Source: Rostratula benghalensis | Lineage: Eukaryota > Chordata > Aves > Charadriiformes > Rostratulidae | Assembly (NCBI GenBank): GCA_013399305.1 | Contig: VXAI01000015.1 | Location: 3,013,329-3,077,328, forward strand | DNA: 64,000 nucleotides | Direction: 5' to 3' | Part shown: positions 29,603 to 40,483 of the stretch, one piece after another | How the letters are laid out: every line of letters begins with the position of its first letter | How positions within the stretch are numbered: position 1 is the first letter of the stretch | Notes under the pieces: model-generated | Databases searched by the model: none | Seen by the model: only the letters and a program-made list of their open reading frames with translations | What the model was told of the DNA's origin: nothing | Position numbers and translations under genes: made by a program

Positions 29603-30775
29603 CCAGGATCACTGCATCAACTTCTGTGCAAGTAGTAAAAGCACAGTGCACTGTTTTTCCCATCTTTATTGAGTCCACCAAGAAGATCTGGCTGTGCTAT
29701 TAACATATGCTCTTCATTTTGATGGAGCTGTATTTGAGTTTGGATATGTGGAGCACAGTAAGGACATGGCCATGCTGGCAGTGATGGAGGGCACAGCAGA
29801 GTGGCTAGAATTTGTCTTTTTCTTTTTTTTTTTAACTTGCCAAGCAGCATGTTTCAAACTCAGATGTTATGGATGGACTGAGGTGGCTCCAAGCATCTCA
29901 TGATATGGTAAATATGGAATGAGCTCCCTGGCTCAGTTCAGTACCCCATAGGTAAGTGGTACCTTTTGCTGTTTGTTGCAGAAAGGGGACAGCAGACTGT
30001 CTTTGCAGAAAGGCTAAAGGATTGAATGTTCCTGAACACCTGGATAATGTTTAATCCCTGAGGGTGGAGCATCCATTAAGTCAAAGAAGGGTTAACAGGC
30101 TAGTACTAATTTTCATGACTTGCCCTTCTTCACATATGGAGGACTTAATAATTGGTTTATCACTGTAAGAAATTTTAACAAAACTCACTTCGCTTCCTAA
30201 TACTCAATTTTATTTTATTTTTGAAGCTATTTATTTACTTTCTTCTAGAAATAACTGTTATTTACCACCTTTCTCAATTAAGCAGCCACACAATTCAGGT
30301 ATGTAGGAGTAACATTCAAGAGAACAATTAAAAACAAGTCAAGAAAGGAAGAATATGATAAATGAGACATAAAGCATCTGCAAGAAATCTGTGGCTCCAC
30401 CTGATACACCTGGGAAATAGCCCCTCCTTTCTGTTTCTACCCATTCCATTCCTGTTCAGCAGCTTTAGGGAGCTGAGGTTCATCCTACAATGTCTTGGTT
30501 TTATCTCACATGTTCAGGAATTCACAAGTTGAAGAGAGTTTAAATACTATGTGGAAAAAAAACCTAACTTGTGCATGGCCAAGATAAGCTGTGGCTTCCC
30601 TGAGCCTGGTGTATGGAGTGTTCTTCCTTTGGGGATGCTCTGCTCAGAGTATTGAAGCTTTCTCCCTCCGGAGCAACTGTGCATAATGACCTTCCTGGCT
30701 AAACAGTGCTGAAATGAGTTGTTGCAAATTGCTTGTTTGCTGTCATTTTACTTTTGTTTGTATGAATAGACCTAA

Positions 30776-30803
30776 CAATATGTCCATGTACACAATACCT
30801 TCC
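30776..30803 (+). repeat. 28-bp direct repeat, copy 1
   Basis: It starts CAATATGTCCATGTACACAA and is 27/28 identical to 31430-31457. The flanking sequences do not align, so only this block is shared. It abuts a MIR-like fragment on its right. Confidence 0.85.
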
Positions 30804-30900
30804 CTATGATGCTCTCAAATGCTTTACACAGGTGCATAAACAGTTTTTATTCCTATTTTACAGATGAGGTAAGAGGGACGGCAGTGACAGAAGAGCACAG
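30804..30900 (+). mobile_element. MIR-like ancient SINE fragment
   Basis: The segment contains CTCAAATGCTTTACAC, then TTCCTATTTTACAGATGAGG followed by a short G/A-rich tail. This is the typical core of MIR/CORE-type SINEs ('GCTTTACA ... CCATTTTACAGATGAGGAAACTGAGG'). The last part is too diverged to assign an end. It directly follows the first copy of the 28-bp repeat at 30776-30803. Confidence 0.5.
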
Positions 30901-31429
30901 CCGAGCCTCAGGCAGCTGTAAGAGTTAGCTGTGACTTTGCCATGCTGGATGGTACCACGCAGTGCTTGCCTATAGTTTGGTAAGTATCAAGTAAATGCCA
31001 AAAGCAGTTCTTACATCAGATTGCCTGTCTGGACATGTGCATCCATCTCTTTGACCTGATCCAGAGGCAGGTGGAGAACAACTGTATTCCTTGAGCTAGA
31101 GAGCAAGGGAGAATTTTTGTTTCCTGCCTGCACTCTCTCTCCTACTATAAAAGGGCTAAGGTATCTTTCAGAAAGGCATCAGGAGATGAAGAATCTGTCA
31201 TTTTCCTCAGTTTTCCCCCTCATTTCTTCCTGGATTGAAATGTGAGGAGCACACAGTCACACAGCATGGGAACTCGCACCCTCTCGTGCCACAGGGTTTG
31301 CCCAGAGAACAAGTAAAGTAAGGAGCAGTAAACTCATCTGTTCCCCATGACCAGAATGAATCACTGTTCACATACAACATTTCCTTTTCTGGATTTAGCT
31401 ATGAGCTGATTATTGGTCAGCTCCAGTTC

Positions 31430-31457
31430 CAATATGTCCATGTGCACAATACCTTCC
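31430..31457 (+). repeat. 28-bp direct repeat, copy 2
   Basis: This is the second copy of the block at 30776-30803, with one A-to-G difference. The two lie 654 bp apart in the same orientation. Confidence 0.85.
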
Positions 31458-34400
31458 TGTAAATTATTGTGAGTTGCAGCCAAGTGAATTTGGACCCGTG
31501 AGGATTACAAGGGCTTGCTCACTGAGAAACCCTGCTGGGTGGCCATCTGTCAGCACCCGCAGTGCAGGGACTGGGCAACTCGGGCAACAAAGCTCCCAAG
31601 TCAACCAAAGTTCTGCTGAGTTTCATTGCAGAGACTGCAGGTCAGAAGTAACAAAAAGGTATCAACTGGCTTAGCCACCATGGCCTGGCTCACCTAAAAA
31701 TAACTGGGTTTCCTGTGATTTGCATACTACGTTGAAAAAGCTCCAGCAGCTCCTTTGGAGGATATTACAGCTTTAAATCAATTAAATCTGACTTAAGTAT
31801 CCTACCCCTGAGAGGCAGCAGCAGCAGGGCTGTTCTACAGCGCGCAGAAGCTGCTCTCAATGGCTTTGGTCTCCCTGGCTGCTGGGTTTGTGTCCTGTGG
31901 GGCTGCAACCCCTGACGCCTTTGAGCATTGTTTTCTGCTACATCAGGGATTGTGGGGAAAGGATAGAGCCATCTCCTTCCCAGGAGGCTTGGCTGTTGGG
32001 TTTATAATCTGTTAGGGAGCGTTGGAAATGGAGAGCAAGTTTCAGGATTTAATGAGAGGAGCCGCAGATTAAAATGGAGAACTGAAAAAGGATTTAATGC
32101 CACTGATATTTCTGGTCTGACACAAGAATTAGGTTGGTTTTGAAGGAGTAAATTAAAGAAAGACAGAAGTTTAAAGATCCAACAGTAAGTATGATGAAGG
32201 TCATGGGACATAACAAGTTAATAAACTCAACTGGATAATTTAATTCAACACCAAGAATGCATCTGTGTGCAGCGAATAGTAGGTAAGAATTTGACATGAC
32301 AAGATGGGAAGGCTTTGTTATCCTCTCGTCTTGCTGGGATTTGCTTTAATTATGCCAAAGAATGTTACTTCATTCTTGCCCTAATAACACCGTAGAGGAA
32401 ATTAAATTACTCATATATAACAAAAGTGAACTGATTTTGACATCTCTTCTAGGCAAACCTCCCGCTGTATTAGCTCCTAAGCGCATTCTCCCTCACTTAA
32501 GGTCTCATGCATATGTATGATTATCACTCATAGTAAATATAAGCACTTTGCAAGAAGGCAAATTAACTGCAGGATGTAATGGAGGTTACCAAGGGTATTT
32601 TTTATTGTTGACTGTAACATGAAATCTACAATGCGAGTACAATAAAGAATGGATCGTGAGGCATGGAGAAATAATCCCATCAAAGTGTGCTCTGACATCA
32701 GAAACCACAGCAGCAAAACTGATGTCACTAGAACCTTGAGTTGCTTTCATTGTGCTTTAATTACATTTCATTTTAAAAGGAGCTTTGGTTTAGCTCGAAA
32801 TTTTTCTTTATATTTCTATAACTCATTGACTGGTAAAAGGAACAATTAAAGGATGTAAAGTTAAAATAGAATTAATTTTATTTTTTAAGGCTGACAGACT
32901 TTAGCCGTTGGTTTTAGCTAGATTAATAATGGTGAGTTGTCTCTGATGGGTAGCTCTTTCTTAACGTCTGATTGCTTTTTCATTACATTAGCTAGGTTTT
33001 GGAAAAAATTTTATAGTAAATTTAGCCTCTGGAAATAAACCTTACAACCTTGAAACTAAGGTTGAACACTGCAAGGCACAGACTGTTGCATCGATGGTCT
33101 GCTCTTGCAGGCTTTCATTAGGAGGAAGCTAACACATCCCAAACAATATGGCATTTAAAACAATGGAACTTTATTTTAAAAACCCATTACTTTGCCCAGC
33201 CTATTCAGAATGCAGCATTCAACCTTTGTTCTTTCGCCAAGACGGCCTCTTATTTGACCTTTTATTCGGCTCCAGCCCTCAGCTCGGCTGTACCTCCGTG
33301 TTTGGAGCCTGCCCGTGCTGGGAGGGGGTTCTGCCACAGCTGAAATTTTGGGTTAAATGCACATGGCCTGTAAACTGACATCCTGGACAGTGAGAGCCTC
33401 AGGTTCTTCCTGGGGAAGGTGGGATGGAATTTTAGGGGCATTGCTGGGCTTTTTGTTTTACAGGCAGTAAAAGATGCAGGAATGGCTGTGAGGAGAGCAG
33501 GAGAAGGCAGAGCAGAGCCCAGTGATTACTGGGGTGTAGCAGAGGGGACAGGCACAGCTCTGCCTGCCTTTTCCTAAGGAGCACAGCACTGCTGTCCCAG
33601 GGGGCCAGAGATGAGTCCCTTTAGGGCACAACGGATCTCCCCATGCACAGGGACATGCCACCATTGTCAGGCACAGCATGGTTATGAAGGCACAGGTCAA
33701 AGAAAACCAGGCTGCACACGTATATTGCAGGCGCAGGAGGAGGGGGAGGAGGAAGGGAGTTGAACTTTCCATGAAAATGGCGACGTCCTCCCCATCCATG
33801 ATTAAGTAGATTAGGAAAACGGGAGAAAAATGGAGGCAGGTGTCCCTGGGTTAAGTGTAACCTCACTTTGCTGGAGTTCAGCATCACGGGCTTCTCCATG
33901 CAGGTGAGGCAAGTCACTGAGATGGCAAAGAGCAATCATCAAGGTGCAGCAGATCCTGTGAGCAGGTCAGACTGCTGCACCCGGAGCATCACACATCCAC
34001 TGGCTAAATCGTTCTGGTGCAGCCTTCAAAGAGTCATTCCAAATACGAAGCATTATACGAGACCTTTACAAAATAAATGAAATATAGAAATTAATAGAGA
34101 ATGAAATTTCTGCTTATTTTACCCATCATCATTTTTGTTTCTAAAGCAAAATGAGTCTGGCACGCAGACGATGGGAAACACAGTGTTTTAATGACACTTA
34201 GAGCATCCCGGAGGACCATTCCAAGCAACAAAAAGCCTAGTGATGTCCTTAAAGACAGCAGATGGTTTCTTCAAGGTGAATAATTTTATTGTTTATTGCC
34301 TGTTCCGTATACTACAGGGAATGACATTTAAGAAACTGCTCACAGATATTTTTTTCAAAGCACAAAGAAAACATTTAGGAGCCAAATTATCTGTACCAGT

Positions 34401-36797
34401 GGCTGTGTCATCATCAGAGATTGGAGTCTGGTTTAGAGGCACATAACAGATTTGGGACAGTGAATTATCAGAAAATTGGGGTCGGGGTTGTGTTTCTGCC
34501 AGCTTCACTGCCTTTGCAATGACCTCCAGAATGGGCTCAAAATCTGGAGAGAGGAGGGGAAAAAGAAGAAACCAACCCAAACTGAACTTTGTAGTTCGGT
34601 AGCAGCAGAGCGGTCAGTCGTTTTGGTGTCACTCACCCAGCTTTTAAACTTGATGGCATGCAGCTTAGCTGAAGGAAGATGTTAAAAGGCTAAAAGTACA
34701 ATAACTACCAAGCATAAGGTCTCTTGCAAGCAGGTGGTGGTTTCACTGTATTTCATGTCTCAGTCGGTTGTGTGACAATGTCTTTGTTAATGAAGGGGAC
34801 AGCGACTGAACAGACTTGTGTGGCCTCTGTTGGAACACGTGTAGTGGGCTATTTTGGGTGGGATGCTCCTTCCCAGCTGCTGGAACACAGCAGGGTCCTC
34901 TGAAATGCAGCCAGGTGAGTCCTTCATCTGTGCTTAGATGGAAATGGGCCCGGGATTCAGGTAGGAAAAAAAAAAAAAGCCTAGGCTTCAGAGAAAACCT
35001 CAGAACTGGAATGCTTTTACGTGGCATATGAAAATCCAGCAGGTGAGAAAAAGGTGTTGTTATAAAAGCAGGTGATCTTATGAAGCTTTCATTATATAGC
35101 TTTTTCATTCCTTTTTTCAGGAGAATGAAATGTCATTCAAAAGCCTCCCTTTTCCGAGATATTTCAAAGTTTCCAGATCTGGCCAAAAAAGCAGTGCAAT
35201 ATAGTGCAATAACACCTGAGAAGTGTCCTTAAATCTCCTGTAAGCTTGTGTTCAAAATTACATCAGTACTGAAGGTTTTAATGCATTTGTATTAGTGCAA
35301 ACCTCCCACTTCATTTTCAGGGTAGGGAGCTGGGTGGTTGGTTTTTTTTCATTTTTCCTTTTCATATTCATATTCTGCCTTTGATTCCTGTCCCAACAGA
35401 TATCTGCCACTTCTCCAGAGAAGTAGAAACTTCAAATAGAAATTTAAGTGTGACCTGTTCCACACTTTACTGCTCACTGGTGCAAACTGGTTTCAGACTG
35501 TACCTCCCTGATGCTCTCCCCAAAGCTGTCTGATGCCAACAGCTTTGACCATTTTGTTCTGATTCTGCAGCTGGATTTGAAGCCTGTAAATAGGCATGTG
35601 CTTTTGCAGCAGAAACAAAACAAAAAAAAAACCAACTGAAAACCCACTCTCCGAAGGTAGAAGAAAGAAAACATCTGGGTTTTATTTGGCTTTGTTTTTT
35701 TTTTCTCTTTTTTTTTTTCAGTTACTTTTGGAAGGGTAGTGAAAAGGTCACAGCAGAATTACAGGAGAAAAGTGTCCATAGATCAAGCTACTTTCAAAGC
35801 AACTTTTCCAGACAAAAAGATAAAACATAATCAAAGACAAAAACTTTTTTTTTTTCCTTTTACCTTTTCATGTAAAATTTCAGCCTTGAGAAGGATGAGG
35901 GGAAACACAACCTCTTGGGTCAGGCAGAGCAGTGTCTGGCTGCAATAGTTCAGTCACCACATGGCTCATCTCCCCACCTACCTGGCCAGAGCAATGCACC
36001 TCAGGAGAGTGATGGTGTTATTGGACATTTTTTTTCTTTTTTTTTTTTTAATGAAACTCCTCAGGGACCCCTTCCTCCAGGGGTGTCAGGGGCCCCCACA
36101 AAAATTTAGAGCTGTCTTTTTGTTTTTCCGTGCTACACAATATGCAACAAGATATGGCCTCTCTGGGAGCAGAAACTCTGGGGCAAATTAACGCGCACGC
36201 CCTGAGAGAAACCTGTCAGATGTTAAATGAAAAAAAGAAAGCAGCAGGACGGCAGAGAAAACATGGGCTTTGGGGTTATTGCTTCCATTTTTACTTCTTG
36301 CTGCAGGAGGCCTGGAGTGGGGGGTTAGCAGCTGGAAATGAATAAAGCAGAAGGCAGCGCTGTACAGCTCGCTAGTGAAAATGAATTGAGGAAACGCTGT
36401 GTTAAAAACCAATCAGCAGACACACGGAGTCTAAGATAGATGTATCTCACCATAAGAAATACATGGAAATCAAAGGATAGAAAAGAGAGGGGACTTCATA
36501 CTCAAAGTCAAGAGACATCACTGGGAATGGTGCACTGCTGGCCACGCCACCAGAGCTGGGATCTCAGAATCTCAGGTCACATAAATCCTGTCCTGCCTTT
36601 GCACCTCAGCAAAGCGTGTGACCAAACCTGCCAAGACATGTTTCAGTGTGTCATAACTTTACAATTAAAAAAAAAAAATAATAGAAAAATTTTGTGGGTT
36701 TAGCACTGAAAAAGAAAGTAGCTAGAAACACTGTTTAGAAATATTAAAGAGCCAATGAGAGGGAAAACTTTCAGTATAATAAGAAGCTGTTAGGACT
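31458..36797. other. Non-coding stretch with A+T-rich blocks
   Basis: No exon is recognised. Segments at about 32340-32660 and 32740-33060 are TAATTA-like and repeat-free, and may be regulatory. A purine-rich run lies at about 33728-33756. Several T and A runs occur from 34960 to 36050. Confidence 0.5.
35689..35720 (+). repeat. Polypyrimidine tract ending in CAG
   Basis: Two long T runs separated by CTC end in TTTCAG, the shape of a strong 3' splice acceptor. The sequence after it shows no recognisable exon, and T runs are frequent in this part of the window (also at 36030-36050). It is listed as low complexity; use as an acceptor of an unknown transcript is possible but unsupported. Confidence 0.5.
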
Positions 36798-36975
36798 CAG
36801 CCCAGAGAAGCTGTGGCTGTCCCACCCCTGGAGGGGTTCAAGACCAGGCTGGATGGGGCTTTGAGCAACCTGGTCTGGTGGGAACTGTCGCTGCCCAGGG
36901 CACGAGGGTTGGAAATCGATAATCTTTAAGGTCGCTTCCAACTCTAACCATTCTATGATTCTGTAATTCTATGAC
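36798..36975 (+). mobile_element. CR1 LINE 3' end, 5'-truncated
   Basis: About 180 bp matches the 3' end of a chicken-repeat-1 LINE in sense orientation. Recognisable parts are CCCTGGAGGGGTTCAAGACC, GGCTGGATGGGGCTTTGAGC, AACCTGGTCTGGTGGGA and the terminal CATTCTATGATTCTGTAATT repeat. It is truncated at the 5' end, as most CR1 copies are, and has no open reading frame. Confidence 0.93.
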
Positions 36976-39925
36976 TCATGAGATAATTATGAATAAGAAG
37001 ATTTTGGTTTGAGTGTCTGACTAGTGGGATTTAACAGGATGGAGAAGAAGCAACCACAGAGGATGGTGATGATACTCTTAGTTCCCATCAGATTTGTGAT
37101 CCACTGTCACAGGGGAGGGAAGGCAACAGCTTTCCCTGGTGGGTCACCTTGAGATCTGGACGTGGGTGCTTAGCAGAGCTCTGTTCACCTGGAAAAAGCA
37201 CACATTGCCCTTACCTTCTTTACACAATTAAAGCCATTTTCCTAATTGATTTATAACTGTTGTAAGGTAAGAGTTTTAACACTGTAGATAAAGATTACAT
37301 ATGATTAGATAACCAGTTTAAAAGCTCAGAGGGCTGAATCATTGCATTTATTAATTGTGTTTACTCGTTTATCTTTGTGCTTTGTTTATTATGATGCAGT
37401 CCCTGAAACCTTAACAAAATTGATTCACAAAAAAAAAGCTTGTTCCTTGTAAAAAAAGGTATGTCACTCTCTTAATTACGGTAGTTGATGTGACGTGGCA
37501 TAGAGGGCTCTTGCTATAACCCAGGCGTGGGGGCAGAGGTTCAGAGCTGTCTCTGTGCAGCCAAGACTGCAGGGCTGAGCCCTTCTGTGTGAAGCAGACC
37601 TGTCTTTTCCCCTCTGCCAGATCCTCTCAGAGAGAATCACAGGTGGAACTGGGTAATTTAAACTATTAAATCTGATTAATTTATTTTTTAGACCAGTTTC
37701 TAATTTAAAGCCACTTGTGTTGCAGGAGCATGGCAGTCTGCCTTTAAATGCAAGGCTAAATCTTAATGTCCTTCATCTGTTGGAAGGGAAGGGCAAGGGT
37801 TTATTCTTTGTTTTGTTCCCCTGGCTGAGAAAAGATCACACTGAACTGTAAAGAAGGTTTCAGCCTTGTGTATACATTTTTTTTAAAGAAGTGGCAAATT
37901 AAAAGTAATGACTTGGGCATTGCATGTTTGCACTTTCAGCAGGCCATAATAAATCTTTACACTGAACTGTCGGAAGTATTAAATCACCGCGGAGAAGTTT
38001 GTCCTTGTTCTTCACTGCAGAGACAATAGGATTTTAATAAACAATATCTTTGATTAGGTTCAGCAGAAAAGCCGAGGATAACTAAGTATTTGTATCTGTC
38101 AGGGGTTCAGCAAGAATCCTTGTAATTCACCTTGACTGCAAAAGCTCTTACAAGTGCTCATAAGATCTGATAATGGGTTTTGGCTGTTGGTGAGAGGGGG
38201 TTTCTCTGAGTCTCTACATTTGTACTGCTGGAAACTTACCTGCATAGTGACAAAGCCTTTTTTTTTTTTTCCTAGTACATTGTGGAAAAATACAGAAATT
38301 CCACCCAAAGTTTGTGATCCGTAAAATGAAAGTGTCTTTCTACCCCCAACACCAACACGCTAAAGCAAAAGCAGTATAAGTGATGCCCATAATTCACAGG
38401 GTCACCTGGGGAGCTGTTATGTGCCAGGGAAAGGCTGTCGCAGGACTGAGATGCTCTCCCTGCTGTGTGGCAGCACAGCTCACTGCTGAGCCCAGGGACT
38501 TGGTGTTTGCTCTTACGGTGCAAAGCCAGCAGGCCACCTCGGGCCGATGTCAAGTAATGATCAAAAAATAATAAATAAAAAAAAATCTGGCTGGTAGACG
38601 GCAGATGGCACAGAAGACCTTGCCCTGGTTTAAAATACAGTAAAGAGGTCGTGGCCAGGGTTGCAGAATCACACCAAGCTTGATCTCCAGGAGCTGCTGC
38701 TGCTAAAACAGAAGTGCCTCCTGACTTGCCCAAGCAAGTACAAATATGACACTGCAGCTTTTCAATGCCATTAAAAAATGGGACTATTTAGGCCAGCTGC
38801 TCGGCTTGAGGCTGGCTTCCCACTGGATGCTAAGATGGCAAAAGCCTCAAGCTGTTGATGCGTGTCAGTCTGGATCCTGCAAAATACTTTGCTTACAGGA
38901 GTGCAGGCTGGACTCAGGGCTGTGGAGCCCTCACCAAGCTGTGCAGGAGACCACCGTGCACAACCCTGTGGTGCTCACAACACAATGATGTTCCTTCTAC
39001 CAAGCCAGCCCTGCAGTTCACTGTTTGTGCCTCTGTACCTGCGACTGTAGAAGTTAGTTTGTGATTTAAGCCATAGGTGTTATGTGTTGCTGTATTCAAA
39101 GCCCCAGAGTCGCCTTCCCAGGCTTGTGTGCAGATGATAAATACTGGAATACACCATCTACAGCAGTGCTTCAAAAAAGGAAATCTTGTCTTAAATACAA
39201 TGGCTTGAGCCTGGGTAGAGATTATGATGATAGCCCAGATAATAAATGCTTATTATGATAAATGGAGCCATGTTCCTCAAAGAAGCAGAAGCAACTCCTG
39301 AAAAAATAGCCAAGGAAGATGAGACTTGATGGGCTGAACTGGCTTGATGAACAGTAATGATATATAGCCACCAAAACAGATTTGCGAAATGCACTTTGAC
39401 TTAATTTTAAAGTTGCTTAATATTCTCATGATATCTGTAAAAGGTTCCAAGACAGACTTTACACTGCTTTAAACATATTATTATTTATGTTCCAGCCACA
39501 GAGAAAAGAACTGGAATATGTGGCCAGTACTTAAAGTGAAAGAAATGCTCAAAATGAAAGCAAGCAAAGAAAACAGGGAGCTTTTGTTTCAGAATAATAA
39601 CTGCCCCAATGGGATAATTAATTTCCCTTAGAGCAGCTTGTTATTTCTCAAAGATATTATACTTATGCAGATTTAACTGTAGAAATATTATATTGTTATA
39701 ATTTCTCCAGTGTGATGCAGCTCTAATTACTCACTGCTCAGAGCGTGAAAAAGAAATAAAAGATGAACAGCAAGTTAATTTTCATTTTAAAAATGAAGAC
39801 AAAAGATGAGTTTTAAAGGAATAAGAAATGACCATTGTATCGACTGGGAGCATGGATGCATTTCATGATGAGAGGAGCTGCAGTAATTCTGTTGGGGGGA
39901 TATTGCCAAAGGTGAGCTACAGCCG
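36976..39925. other. Non-coding stretch, no gene recognised
   Basis: No exon is recognised. A+T-rich, repeat-free sequence lies at about 37190-37440, 37640-38060 and 39400-39790. The 153-codon minus-strand frame at 38272-38733 shows no family motif. Confidence 0.5.
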
Positions 39926-40483
39926 TGTTGTGGTTTCAGCTGAGATGGAGTTAATTTTCTTGCTAGCAGCTGGTTTTGGGTTTGGGATGAAAATAGTGTT
40001 GGTAAAACACTGGGGGTATTGGGTGATGCTGAGCAATCAAGGCCTTTTTGGGTCCTCACATCACCCCACCAGCGAGCAGGATGGGGGTGCTCAAGAAGTT
40101 GGGAGAGGGACACAGCTGTCCCCAACCTGCCCAAAGGTTTATTCCATGCCATGTGGTGTCGTGCATGGTGTATAAAGCTGGGGGGAAGAAGAAGGAAGGG
40201 AGGGCCATTTGGAGTGATGGCGTTTGTCACCATTAGGTGTGATGGAGCCCTGCCCTCCTGGAGAAGGCTGAACACCTGCCTGCCCATGAGCTGCCATGAA
40301 TGAATGCCTTGGTTCACCTTGCTTGCGTGCATGGCTTTTGCTCTTCCTCTTAAACTGCCTTGATCACAACCCATGAGTTATTTCTTACTTTTCCTTTCCT
40401 GAGTCTCTTCCCCATCACACTGGGGGGGGTGTTGGGTGAGTGGCTGTGTGCTCCTGCTTTCTGGCTGGGGTTAAACCACAATA
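39926..40483 (+). mobile_element. Solo LTR of an avian ERVL-like endogenous retrovirus
   Basis: This is a 558-bp element bounded by near-perfect inverted ends, TGTTGTGGTTT on the left and AAACCACAATA on the right (one mismatch, so the terminal CA has decayed to TA). Its interior follows the well-known avian ERVL-type LTR layout: a U3 start GGTTTCAGCTGAGATGGAG, a TATAAA at 40171-40176, a region near 40350-40380 resembling the family's poly(A)/R end, and the U5 end CTGGCTGGGGTTAAACCACA. It is flanked by AGCCG and AGCCT, a 5-bp target duplication with one change. No gag, pol or env remnant adjoins it, so it is a solo LTR left by recombination. The 195-codon minus-strand frame across it is not a gene. 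Confidence 0.88.

Noticed and set aside
35689..35760. Strong-looking 3' splice acceptor after a long polypyrimidine tract
   Set aside because: No recognisable exon or donor follows, and T runs of this kind are common nearby.
39787..40374. 195-codon minus-strand open frame
   Set aside because: It lies mostly within the solo LTR in antisense and shows no protein family features.
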